From the NCBI GenBank assembly GCA_033807775.1, contig CM066321.1, forward strand, positions 252,762,422-252,826,421: 64,000 bases of DNA, read 5' to 3'. Shown piece by piece: positions 23,291 to 34,483 of the stretch. Both the position numbers and the translations under genes were made by a program. Below the pieces are notes generated by a model. That model was not told the DNA's origin. It was given only the letters and a program-made list of their open reading frames with translations, and did no database searches. This DNA is from Saussurea involucrata (taxonomy: Eukaryota > Streptophyta > Magnoliopsida > Asterales > Asteraceae). The first letter of the stretch is position 1. Each line of letters begins with the position of its first letter.

Positions 23291-23303
23291 GGCTGTGATA
23301 CCA
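23291..23303 (-). promoter_or_regulatory. tRNA-Met primer binding site, copy 2 (one mismatch)
   Basis: Minus strand TGGTATCACAGCC against TGGTATCAGAGCC in copy 1: one changed base. The 278-base leader to the gag ATG (23012) is nearly the same as in copy 1. Confidence 0.85.
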
Positions 23304-23305
23304 AT

Positions 23306-24123
23306 TGTTGGTTCCCGTTTTGCTTATACAAGATTGTCAGATCTATTAGTTCTAGTTTATGTTTGATGCGGAAGCGTATTTGAAGAACTAACAGATATGT
23401 TTGATAGATTTAGAACACACAATATAAATAAACAGTGATCAGAATATGATATCTCAAAGTTTACTGAGTTCCAATATATATATAGCAAGAACATATTTAA
23501 GAACAGTGAGTATGCAAAGCATTAAACAAATATGGCTCTAAATGTGCATAAGCTAAGTGTTCTTGTGTGTTGATTACTATTTTTGAAGTACTAAACATTA
23601 GTCTTCCTTTTATACTACTCTAAGGGGACCATAAAGCATGAGCTACTGTTTAGAACGGATGGCATGAACAGTTGAACGGATGGCATGAACAGTTGAACGT
23701 GTTGTATTGCATTTAATGCCGCAGACGTCTATTATGTACTAAGCCCTATTGAGTCCAGTCAGAGTTTGACACGTTAAAGTTGGACAGGGCACGCTGCCAT
23801 GCAAGTTGATGAACAGGTCCAGGAACAGTAGCAAGATATTATAAATATCTTCCAAGTCTTTAGTGAGGACCACAGAGGCTCTGTAAAGTGTTACAAAGGT
23901 TCTACGGTCTGGTCCTTTGTAGAGCAGTCTTCACCGGATTCCGAGTCTTTGGTCTTCTTTGCTCGTATGACAGAGGTTCTGTAGGACGCCTCTGTAGCTT
24001 ATGTAGCTTCTTGACCTTGATCTCTCGGTAAGTTCGGCAGAGCCTCTATAAGAGGCTTTCTTCACTTAGCCTATTTTTCACTACTTCTAAATACTTCTAC
24101 GATTAGGAAGATTGAAGCTAACA
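23306..24123 (-). repeat. 5' LTR of copia copy 2 (818 bp)
   Basis: Pairs with 6562-7373; TG/CA bounded; TATA box on the minus strand at 23607-23614. It differs by small indels (an extra TATA near 23476) and scattered substitutions. Its right neighbour is the leader region of another LTR element, so the copia element inserted into an older retroelement. Confidence 0.9.
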
Positions 24124-24481
24124 AGAATATCAATTCGAAAAATTTTGTGGTGAAATTCAGCCAAAACACATCCAAATTCGCAAAACTAGATGAAATCCGA
24201 AAATATCCAAAAATTCCCAATTATCTTCAAGAAATCTTCACAAATCGTTGAATCTGCTTAGCTCTGATACGACTTGTGATCCCAAGATACAAGTAATATG
24301 ATCAAGAACTATGATTCAATCCATTCATCTCTCATTAATCTCCAAAAGCATGAATTACATAGTAGAGAGAATTCTCACAGAGAATGATATTGAAATGCTA
24401 AGTGTTGTACTTGAAATGTAAAGAGATCTAAGCTATTTATTCTTAGATCTAGAAGTTACACAATTAGTCCCTCAACTTGAA
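24124..24481 (-). mobile_element. Remnant of another LTR element: leader, primer site and split LTR
   Basis: 24261-24273 on the minus strand reads a degenerate tRNA-Met primer site (GTCGTATCAGAGC). Beyond it begins an LTR with terminal TG/CA (24275) that is interrupted at 24481 by the next element and ends at 31543-31560 (AAATTGAACA). The joined LTR is about 225 bp with an AT-rich TATA-like stretch near 24430. 24124-24260 is the start of its internal region, cut off by the copia insertion. Nothing coding remains. Confidence 0.55.
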
Positions 24482-26091
24482 TGTAACATCCCAAAAACAC
24501 TATAGGACAAACATAGCATTAAAATCAAACTCTTTTCAATAAAATTGGGTCCCAACATTTCGTTACATCATTCATAAGCTAAGGTTGGCGGAAACAACCT
24601 ATGCACAACTGAGAATATTCTAACTTCTATGGCTGGCACTCGCACTGTCTCTAGCTGCGCCTATACTCTATCTTGCTCTTGCTCACTTACTTGAGCCTCT
24701 TACTACTTGCTTACCTGAAAATGGTTTAGTTTTGAAAGCGAGGGTTAGACCAAAAGGTCTAATGAATTCCCTCCGAAAACAGCATATAAAAACATTTGGA
24801 AACATTTATCAATGACTCGTAAATATCATCAAACATGGTACTGCACTGTGTAGTGGATCACGTAAACATATTGCGATCAGGGCCCCAGCAGACTCCCTTC
24901 TCGCCGCTTTGGAATCCCCACGGACTCCCCTCTACCGAATAGGAGGGAAACGGATTCCAACCCACCGGTCCATCATACATAACCAAGGGTCCTAAGACCC
25001 CGAGAACCTCTCTCTGATCCCACAGTGCAGACCGACTCCACATAGTGTACACTTACGTTCATGCAAACATGTAAAATGTATTCTTCATAAATCATGCCTT
25101 TCACCCCGTCATGCTAAACATTTCTTTTAATAAAATAAGTACATTCGTGGGAAACATGTAAATCAGTTCGTAAACGTTTCATGCTCAATAAGAACCATAA
25201 TCAGTTAACATTTATCACTTTGCGTTGTAAAAGGGTTTAGGAAACTCACCTTGATTGACGTACGATGCACTTCCTAAACACCTTCGAGCTACACCCACAG
25301 AACACCTAAGGCAAAAGATTCACATCAGATAAATAGCTCAGACCTACTGTCTGGATACCCCTTTCTGGACACAACACTTTTCCGGACACAGCATTGTCCG
25401 GACACAACAATCCGGACGCTAGACTTATCCGGGCAAAACTACCCGGACACTAAGCTTATCCGGAGACTTCAGCTACCCGGATACTAAGAAACACCCGGAC
25501 ACCCTCACGGGGCACTTACCCGGACACATGCAACCTATCCGGACACCACCGAATACTGGTGTCCGAAAAACACGGTTGTTCGAACTTAACAAGTCTAAAA
25601 CTGATTTATACTCCGATTTTTGCCATTAAGTCGATTAGATACATACAAGGGTTCATCCACCAACCTCAAATACTCACTAAATCCATTTATAAACTTCTAA
25701 ATCGGTTTAACAAGACAAAAACCCTTAAAACCCATTTTGAAGGAAAAGAGGTGAAAACTCCTTGAATCTACACAATAAATCTCAAGAATCCAAACCAGTA
25801 GAGATCGAACACAAGAATAACAAGGAATAAGAGTTACCTTACTGAATCCCTCTCTTCTATAATCTCTTTGCTCAAAACCGTCTATTCTTCTCTTCTTCTC
25901 TTCTCTAGCCGCCAACACCACCAAGACAAAAACCAAATACTGATTTTCTAAGTGAAATGGAGGCTGCCCTAGGAGTTTGTGTCTATAAATATCTTTCACT
26001 AATTACAAACAAGTCCCTCAACTTAACTTTCATTTCTTGCATAAAGGACACTAAACTTTCATATCTCAAACTTGAAATTCAGGTTGTTACA
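24482..26091 (-). repeat. 3' LTR of the LARD-like element (1610 bp)
   Basis: TGTAAC...GTTACA; lies beside the polypurine tract. On the minus strand TATTTATAG near 25985-25993 is a likely TATA box. Small ORFs such as 24858-25052 minus and 25559-25765 plus are duplicated in the other LTR and look fortuitous. Confidence 0.9.
25370..25565. repeat. CCGGACAC word cluster in the LARD LTR (second copy 30816-31011)
   Basis: About ten copies of CCGGACAC, CCGGAtac or CCGGGC variants within 196 bases, ending in an 8-bp inverted repeat CGGACACC/GGTGTCCG (25540-25547 and 25558-25565). CG-rich in an AT-rich LTR, and more uniform in the right LTR. Confidence 0.85.
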
Positions 26092-26109
26092 ACACTCCCC
26101 CCTTAAAAG
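26092..26109 (-). promoter_or_regulatory. Polypurine tract of the LARD-like element
   Basis: Minus strand CTTTTAAGGGGGGAGTGT immediately before the 3' LTR. Confidence 0.85.
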
Positions 26110-29100
26110 AATTCCGCCCCCGAAATTCCTTATTGGGGAAAAGATGTGGGTATCTTGCCCACACCAAAACCGACACTTCCCAAAGTAAAGCCATATCTGA
26201 CTCAGTCAACCACCTCATTAAACTCGAAACATGGAACCTTAGGTGCATTTCCTTCAGTTCTTACGGTACTCTAACTCGTAGGCTACTGTTCCTACTTGGT
26301 CGACCTTGACTACAGAAGATTTACTAAGGCTTCTCATGCAGCAACACCTCCTTTAAGGAGGAACCTGGCGGAATCCCTCGCTAAAACACGATATTCATTT
26401 ACTAACAAACAATCACTCACTTGACAGCTTGCCACAAGGCTAGCCCCGTACATCCCGACCATTCACAATCCCGAGTTTCTTCATCGTATCACAACTCACT
26501 ACCTTGCAACACCCAACAATCGTCTATGCAGATGACATTTCCCTTTTCTCGGACCACCTAGACCACAGTTCGTCAATCATTTCTCATATCCCTACTACTT
26601 CACTACTCCATACTCATACATAACTAAGAGTAGAGACCTCCAAACTCAATGTTGAAGTGTCAACCTACTCGAATTAAACTTATCCTGAAACACATCAATT
26701 CCTTGCTCCTTGCCACATTCGCTCAGTCATAAAACATAACTCCGGTTACCCTCACTCATCTGGGAGGAATAACCATGGTCACACCATACTATTCTCACTA
26801 GCTTAAACACTGCACGACCAAATCGTTTAAACATTTCTCACAAAGTCACTAACTTAACTCATTCAGTTGTCTCATCCACTTCTTTCCTGCCCAAAATCCT
26901 ACACCATCCCTTCCTTAATACTTTTTTTTTCAAAAGTTCGCACACTTACCGGTGGCAATCTATACAACACTGCGCCTTTCGGCATTACTGTCAAGTTTAC
27001 TACTAACAATTTACTCACTTATTCCGACCTGCTATATTCACCTTCCCACGTTAGAGTGGAGCATTGCCCACCGAACATTACTTGCCCCTCTCTCCCGACC
27101 TTTCCACATGCTGGTATCGCTTTCTCATTCCTCACATAATCAAACAGTTGCACCAAGATCTTATCTTAAGGCATTCAACCAAGCCGTCTTGAAACAAGAC
27201 CAGTGTTCGACGTCACTACACATTCTTTAATCTCCAACTTTTACCTTCTCAGACATTTATTTCACACATAAGCAACAATTTACATTCTTTAAGGATTTCA
27301 CATCTATTATACTACAGCTTGACTAATATATTCATCATCTTCTTTAAACTTACTCTGCCTTCAAGAATATACTTAACAACATACATAACCACAAAGCTTG
27401 GTCTCACAGCTGGGCAATCACCCAATTCTGCCCCGACATTCCATTCCAATAACAGTCAAAATAAACACCAACTGACAAACCACGTACTTCAACAACTGGG
27501 GTTGTAAAACGTACACTCCACCCGAAATCCCAAACGGACTTCCTTCTAATCCTTCATCTTTCTAACATCACCTTACTACATCACCGGCTGACCCGAAAAT
27601 CTTGGCAATTGAAGCTACTATTAGTTCGTACATCCACCACTCCTATCATCACACTACCGACCAAGTCTCTCATGGTCATTCGTACACAATTTGAACTTGC
27701 CTTCACATTTTCTCGCATACACGATCGAGTCTATCTCGCTACTTTGTCCTTTCTCACTCTAGCTGAACTATAACTCCCTAGTTCCCAATTAGCTCAAATG
27801 TAATCGTTCTTGCTCGCTCTTTACGATCCGAGGCCTTACGTAAGCTGGACACAGTCCCTCACTGGACGATAGAATCTACACACTTGCTTCGCTCGTGTTA
27901 CATACCTCATCATTCTACGAACCCTCCATGCTTCGTAAATAGAACGCTTAATCAAAACAATAACTTCTCATCCTCTTAGCACCCCTACAAGGTGTTCTAT
28001 CAACTTTTAACCTTCTGGTTCAAGTCTTCGGCCTCAACCATCTTACACAATCGTCGACTTCTACATCAACTGACAACCTGTAACTACCTTCTTAACTTAT
28101 TCTATAACAGGGGTTCCTTTTAGAACCTAATCCTTCCACATATCATAATCAACTTCATGATCTGCCTCCCTCTTTTCGAAACCTACTCATGTAACATCAA
28201 CATTACGAGCTCACCTCGAAACTCATACTCCCACGCTATAGACATTTCATTCTTCCTCATCACACTACTCATAACGAGTTGCAAAAGCCATCACCTTGAA
28301 GGCTTCGAGTCCTTCCTCCGGACACAACCGTCCCTTGACAACCGTACTTCCAGTTACCGAACAAGGGTGCAAACCCTCATACAACCTACACTATAATCCA
28401 CTTCCGACTCTACCCCTGTTCACCTTTCCTCTTGAACACAAATACTAAGGTTACAACATTCTTTCCTGATTTGTCCGACACTTCTCCACTCTTGAAGTTC
28501 TTCCTTAGCTTAACATGTAACATCCTACGACCTAGTGAGTTCATAGCCTTCATGCATGACAACGCAATAGATAAATCATTTCGTACATTTTATCATTTTA
28601 AATAAACAACATTTAGAAACAACTCGGGTACCCGTGACCCCATCACTCTTACAACTTCAAAACCCTGCACAACGATTCGAGAATCGTTGGCATGCATCTT
28701 CCCGTGAACCTCAATCTTGCTCATCCGAACAATGTTATTACGAGAGTAATATATTGCATGAAAATCTTTTTGTATGAGACAATTCTGAAAGAATTACCGG
28801 CACAAAGTAAACCAGTCGGTTCTCACACCCAATTGTATGATATCAATAAATCAATAGGTATTTGATTGTAAAAGTTTTGGCTGGCAAACGTTTTCCCGAC
28901 CTTTTTGTAACAATTTAACTTATCATAAAAAAATGTGGAATACTTTGCAAATCGTTAGACTCAAAACTTCAATGTGCAACATGGATGAAACCACCTTTTC
29001 TTTAAACATACGTGTGCACTTTCTGACTCGTTTTCGATTAAAATTTATATTTACCCATTTAACTTAACTCGTGAAAATTTCGGGTTACATTAAAGAACAC

Positions 29101-29912
29101 CATGCATGAGACTCTACTTGCAATTGAAGGCTACTCACTCTAACAAGGTCAACCGCTTTACTTACGCAACTTATCCTGGACACTCCACCTACGACCAGTG
29201 GTCGTCCTTTCGGTCACGCAACAACTTGCTGAACACACTTTCCACCTCTCACTTACTTAACCCTTTCATACTATTTCGCTTTGAACAACTATCTCACTTT
29301 CCACTTCTATATGCTTTCATTTCACTATAGGTATCTTATTTCATTTACCCTGTCATTGAAAAGCTCGAATAAGAATCCAAAGCTCCATTGACACTTTCAA
29401 GATTTCGACATCGTCCTTTCTTACCATCCCGACCGATCTATCCCAAGATTTCTAGAACTGAGACTCTCCCGAAACAGGAGTCTTACTCAAACTCAACGTC
29501 CATCCTCTTCGGATCCCCGAAGAGTTACCTCTAGCCGACTCATAACGTTCTATACAACATTTCTTCTCTTCGATGTATACATACATCACCTCATTTACGA
29601 CTTCTCATGAACCTCCCCAACAAGGGTTTCGATCTACCCCTCGAGGACCTTGCTGACATTCTAACGTGCTGGAAGACGACATAACACTAGGCAGGTTAAT
29701 AAGGTAGGTTAAGCACATACATGTACCTATAAGTTCGCAATTACACTGGCCAGGTGAAATCTCAAACTTACCTTACATGACAGTCCTCAGTACCCTATTA
29801 GTCCTATCTCTATAATAGTGTCCTCCTAACGCATTTTCTGACTCTCAGTTGTGATTTTCTACTCCCAAGTTTAAGTTTAGGCTCGTCCGGTCACCTAAAT
29901 CCCTTAAACTAT
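26110..29912 (-). other. Non-coding interior of the LARD-like element
   Basis: 3.8 kb with strand-biased composition (plus strand rich in C and T, poor in G) and only short random ORFs on both strands. Apart from the pol-tail-like end near 26115 I cannot recognise gag, protease, RT or integrase motifs in any frame. Either heavily degraded pol or a long non-coding replacement. Confidence 0.6.
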
Positions 29913-29925
29913 GGCTCTGATACCA
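29913..29925 (-). promoter_or_regulatory. tRNA-Met primer binding site of the LARD-like element
   Basis: Minus strand TGGTATCAGAGCC, two bases after the 5' LTR end (29928). Confidence 0.9.
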
Positions 29926-29927
29926 TT

Positions 29928-31537
29928 TGTAACATCCCAAAAACACTATAGGACAAACATAGCATTAAAATCAAACTCTTTTCAATAAAACTGGGTCCCA
30001 ACATTTCGTTACATCATTCATAAGCTAAGGTTGGCGGAAACAACCTATACACAACTGAGAATATTCTAACTTCTATGGCTGGCACTCGCACTGTCTCTAG
30101 CTGCGCCTGTACTCTATCTTGCTCTTGTTCACTTACTTGAGCCTATTACTAATTGCTTACCTGAAAATGGTTTAGTTTTGAAAGCGAGGGTTAGACCAAA
30201 AGGTCTAGTGAATTCCCTCCGAAAACAGCATATAAAAACATTTGGAAACATTTATCAATGACTCGTAAATATCATCAAACATGGTACTGCACTGTGTAGT
30301 GGATCACGTAAACATATTGCGATCAGGGCCCCAGCAGACTCCCTTCTCGCCGCTTTGGAATCCCCACGGACTCCCCTCTACCGAATAGGAGGGAAACGGA
30401 TTCCAACCCACTGGTCCATCATACATAACCAAGGGTCCTAAGACCCCGAGAACCTCTCTCTGATCCCACAGTGCAGACCGACTCCACATAGTGTACACTT
30501 ACGTTCATGCAAACATGTAAAATGTATTCTTCATAAATCATGCCTTTCACCCCGTCATGCTAAACATTTCTTTTAATAAAATAAGTACATTCGTGGGAAA
30601 CATGTAAATCAGTTCGTAAACGTTTCATGCTCAATAAGAACCATAATCAGTTAACATTTATCACTTTGCGTTGTAAAAGGGTTTAGGGAACTCACCTTGA
30701 TTGACGTACAATGCACTTCCTAAACACCTTCGAGCTACACCCACAGAACACCTAAGGCAAAAGATCCACATCAGATAAATAGCTCAGACCTACTATCCGG
30801 ATACCCCTTTCCGGACACAACACTTTTCCGGACACAGCATTGTCCGGACACAACAATCCGGACGCTAGACTTATCCGGGCAAAACTACCCGGACACTAAG
30901 CTTATCCGGAGACTTCAGCTACCCGGATACTAAGAAACACCCGGACACCCTCACGGGGCACTTACCCGGACACATGCAACCTATCCGGACACCACCGAAT
31001 ACTGGTGTCCGAAAAACACGGTTGTTCGAACTTAACAAGTCTAAAACTGATTTATACTCCGATTTTTGCCATTAAGTCGATTAGATACATACAAGGGTTC
31101 ATCCACCAACCTCAAATACTCACTAAATCCATTTATAAACTTCTAAATCGGTTTAACAAGACAAAAACCCTTAAAACCCATTTTGAAGGAAAAGAGGTGA
31201 AAACTCCTTGAATCTACACAATAAATCTCAAGAATCCAAACCAGTAGAGATCGAACACAAGAATAACAAGGAATAAGAGTTACCTTACTGAATCCCTCTC
31301 TTATATAATCCTGTTTGCTCAAAACCGTCTATTCTTCTCTTCTTCTCTTCTCTAGCCGCCAACACCACCAAGACAAAACCAAATACTGGTTTTCTAAGTG
31401 AAATGGAGGCTGCCCTAGGAGTTTCTGTCTATAAATATCTTTCACTAATTGCAACCAAGTCCCTCAACTTAACTTTCATTTCTTGCATAAAGGACACTAA
31501 ACTTTCATATCTCAAACTTGAAATTCAGGTTGTTACA
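29928..31537 (-). repeat. 5' LTR of the LARD-like element (1610 bp)
   Basis: Second LTR copy; ends at the TTGAA target repeat 31538-31542, after which the interrupted older LTR resumes. Confidence 0.9.
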
Positions 31538-31611
31538 TTGAATACAACATAAATTGAACACTAACAGATATCCAAGATGAATATAACTTAAACACTTATT
31601 CTAAACTTTTT

Positions 31612-31624
31612 ATTCAATCTGAAT
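31612..31624. repeat. ATTCA-N3-TGAAT palindrome, leftmost copy
   Basis: ATTCA-ATC-TGAAT, 51 bases right of the inferred end of the older LTR and upstream of the first Ulp1-like exon. Confidence 0.8.
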
Positions 31625-31665
31625 AAATCATATATTTACTAATCGTTTGAATATAAATAAACTAG

Positions 31666-33437
31666 GTACAAAAAGAAAAGCTGAAGATGAGATATCTTCA
31701 TCTAAAAAAAGAGTTCAAGAAGAAAAGAAAGGTATTATCTTTATTCATTTTTTAAAATATTTATATATATTTAACAAAATGCATATTTTAATCATTTGGT
31801 TGTGAATATCAAATATGTTTATAGGTAATAAGAAGAATGATGTTAAGGAAAAGAATAAAGAAGAAGCAAGTGGTAGTAAAAAACAAAAAAAAAGAAAGAA
31901 ATAGAGAAAGATGTTACAAAGGAAAACAAAAAAAAACATGAAGAAGGAAAGCAAAAGAAGCTGAAGAATATACAACACAGATCTCTATCAATACGGTCAA
32001 CTCCCAAAAACTTAATGCTAGTGACTAGAAAGATGAGAACGCCCCAAAGCAACTGCATAAAGCAGATGGGATTTGGAACCATTCTAGATATGAACATCGA
32101 CTCCATACCATCTAAGCTAGGATACTACATTGTCGACAACTTTGATCCTGTTGATATGGTTATAAGAACAAGAAAAGGACTTATTCACGTTACAACTCAG
32201 ACTGTTAGTGATATGCTAGGATTAAAAGATGAAGGGATTTATATTAATAAAATTCAGACAGATGTGGAATGGGATGGGATCGTTGAAGACTGGAGAGCAC
32301 AGTTTGATAAAAGTTTGATTAGACCAAAGGATGTTGTGAAGATGTTAAACGAATCAAACAGTACATATTGGAATTTCAAGATAGGTTTCGTTGTTTTATT
32401 TGTGAATACAATGGTTGTTTCGATGAAGATGGGTACATGCAATCTATCAATTCTTTCACATTTGGGAAAGAATTTAGAGTTCAAAAATGTGAACTGGTGT
32501 AAATATATAATAGATTGTGTGAAGAAAAGCAAGAGAGGATGGAACAGGGAATCGGATGCCAACTTCTACACCGGCCCAATAACTTTTCTGACGGTATGTA
32601 ATCAACTTTAATATCTATTTTTATTCAAGACTAATATGCCAGTTAGAATTGTCTTAAGTAAGCAATACATTCATAATTCAGCATGAATAACTATGATAAA
32701 CATGCTAATTAAATAAATAATGGATTGGCTTAAGCAAGAAATACATATCATTATTCATTATGGATTACTATAATATGAATTGGATTAAGCATGGATATCT
32801 ACATTATCTAAACTATATGTTAAGGCATCATTATAAGTTTTATTCATTTTGAATATTTGTCTTCATTCAGACTGAATAAAGGAAGATATTCAAAATGAAT
32901 ATTTAAAGTATTCAGTCTGAATAATGTATTGAATATGGAATAGTTTAATAATTAATAACCAAATTAATCAGTTAAACATTCACAAATGATAATATAAGTT
33001 TTATGTAATTAACATATTTGCATTATACAAAAATATAGCTTCTTTATCTGGATTCAACAAAATGCGATGGATTTGAACACAAGAAAACAAGGCCTGCTAT
33101 AAAGGGATGGAATACACAGAAGATGAAGACAAGAGAGAAGTTGGAGTTAAATATTGGAGGATTTGGCAGAGGAGAATTCAGCGAAAAGTATGTTGAACTA
33201 GAACAAACAGAAAAAGCTTCAACAAAGAAAAAGACAGCAACGGTACAAACATATATTTACATTTGCATTATAGTACTTACTTTGATAACTAAAATGTATA
33301 TATCAAATAAAAAAACAGGAATACATGAAGATGCTTGATGATAGTTTGGAGGAACTATTTGCAAACAAGGCAGAAATTGAATACAACTTGAATAAAGCAA
33401 TCATGTTGTATCCAGAAGATAGTTCTTTCACTGAATG
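31666..33437 (+). pseudogene. Ulp1-like gene, N-terminal exons
   Basis: Exons deduced from frame and GT/AG: 31666-31731, 31825-32593, 33039-33242, 33319-33437 (the last continues at 39029). Lys/Glu-rich start, then a globular domain with KQMGFGTILDMNIDSIPSKL, GYYIVDNFDPVDMVIRTRKG and TVSDMLGLKDEG. This resembles the plant-specific N-terminal domain upstream of C48 peptidases in Ulp1-like TE proteins (related to DUF1985/mobile-domain proteins, inference). The next exons give LLYLDSTKCDGFEHKKTRPA and NIGGFGRGEFSEKYVELEQ. An A-run at 31885-31893 puts the first part of exon 2 out of frame. The second intron (32594-33038) holds four palindromes. The first exon's true start is not visible. Confidence 0.65.
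32842..32922. repeat. Four ATTCA-N3-TGAAT palindromes in a Ulp1 intron
   Basis: Exact copies at 32842-32854 (spacer TTT), 32865-32877 (GAC), 32888-32900 (AAA) and 32910-32922 (GTC), roughly one per 22 bases, about two helical turns apart. Confidence 0.9.
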
Positions 33438-33994
33438 TGTTAGGTCTAGAGTTTTGTCAAAAACACAAGTGTTGAGTTCTGAGTAAGAAGACTAAAGAAG
33501 ACTCAGAAGACTCAGAAGTTCTGAGTAGAAGACTCAGAAGTTCTGAGTGAGAAATCTCAAAAAGATTCTAAGTGTTGGATTCTGACTAGAAGGTTCAGAG
33601 TTCTGAGTAGGAGACTCAGAACTTCTGACTATGAAGACAAATGTTCTGAAGCGCTTATTCAGAAGTATGTTCAGAATTCATATCTTGGGATATTATCTGT
33701 TATATTCAGTTACTAATTAGGACACGTGTAATTGTTCTATTAGTCTGTTTCTCATATGTACTGTAGCTTTAGCTATTATCTACAGTATATATAGGAGTTA
33801 GCAACTGTAGCTAACTGAATTTTTGGCTAACCTTTTGGATAACTCTTTACGCATAAATTGTTAGATCTATTGAGAGAGAAATTCATTGTAATATCTTGTA
33901 ATTCACAGATTGTTAATAGATCATATGACCAGTTGCTGTTAATACGATCTTAATTGTTCATATTTGATTGTAAGAGTGTATCCTAAGACTTTCA
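33438..33994 (+). repeat. 5' LTR of element C (557 bp)
   Basis: TGTTAGG...CTTTCA. The first 230 bases carry repeated CTCAGAAGTTCTGAG palindromes (33500-33620). TATATATA at 33786-33793 is a likely TATA box. Confidence 0.95.
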
Positions 33995-33996
33995 AT

Positions 33997-34009
33997 TGGT
34001 ATCAGAGCC
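33997..34009 (+). promoter_or_regulatory. tRNA-Met primer binding site of element C
   Basis: TGGTATCAGAGCC two bases after the LTR. A 474-base AT-rich leader without ORFs separates it from the gag-like ATG. Confidence 0.95.
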
Positions 34010-34483
34010 AATCAACAAACAAATTCGTCCAAGAGTGTGTTTGATCGCGTTCTTGAAGTTTCTTGATCAATTCGACAATTGATTCCGCTGCTACTAACAA
34101 TTCTTGAATTCCTAACAATTCTTGAATTCGTTTCTATCATTGATTCAAGAAATTTGAATTTGTCTTTCTGTTGAATCGATATCTTACAATCAAGTCATCC
34201 AAAGATTTTCTCTCTATGCTGATTAATTCTCGAAATTAAACAAGAGATCACAGGTATGTTTTCAAAATTCTTGATTGGTTTCTTGATCAAAGTGATTATA
34301 TCTGCTGCATGTTGATTAGTATTCAAATTTTTTGTTGAAAAGAAGATTTCATTAATTCATGTACTCTAACTGTTTGATGAAATGCATGTGACAGATTTGA
34401 TTAATTCTTGCATGTTCTAGATTTGTGTTGATTCTCATTTTCGATCATAATTCATAGTTGATATTCGAATTTGTCATTTCATC

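Larger units (their letters stand above)
6562..24123 (-). mobile_element. SIRE/Maximus-type Ty1-copia element, copy 2, with two nested insertions
   Basis: Complete minus-strand layout: 5' LTR 23306-24123, primer site 23291-23303, gag, long coiled coil, protease, integrase, RT, RNase H (ending 13636), 1.4-kb spacer, long ORF3 (12275-7556), polypurine tract 7374-7386, 3' LTR 6562-7373. Without the solo LTR at 15125-17138 and the Cassandra element at 21557-22191 it is about 14.9 kb, long even for copia but in the SIRE/Maximus range. Target duplications cannot be tested because the left LTR continues into another copy. Every ORF has stops or frameshifts, so it is not autonomous. Confidence 0.9.
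24482..31537 (-). mobile_element. Complete LTR retrotransposon without long ORFs (LARD-like, probably Ty3/gypsy Tekay-derived)
   Basis: 7056 bp with two 1610-bp LTRs (24482-26091, 29928-31537) and target repeat TTGAA (24477-24481, 31538-31542). Primer site and polypurine tract put it on the minus strand. I count about 20 LTR differences by eye (near 1.4 percent), many of them C/T or G/A, so insertion is fairly young. The 3.8-kb interior has no ORF above about 100 codons. Next to the polypurine tract the minus strand keeps AATTTCGGGGGCGGAATTC, the style of the end of chromovirus pol (FRGRNSF-like). So I call it a large non-autonomous derivative whose proteins must come from elsewhere. Confidence 0.85.

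Noticed and set aside
29395..29460. Plus-strand match to the chromovirus RNase H end (DFDIVLSYHPD-like)
   Set aside because: It is on the strand opposite to the primer site and polypurine tract, has no flanking motifs and is not open; probably chance.
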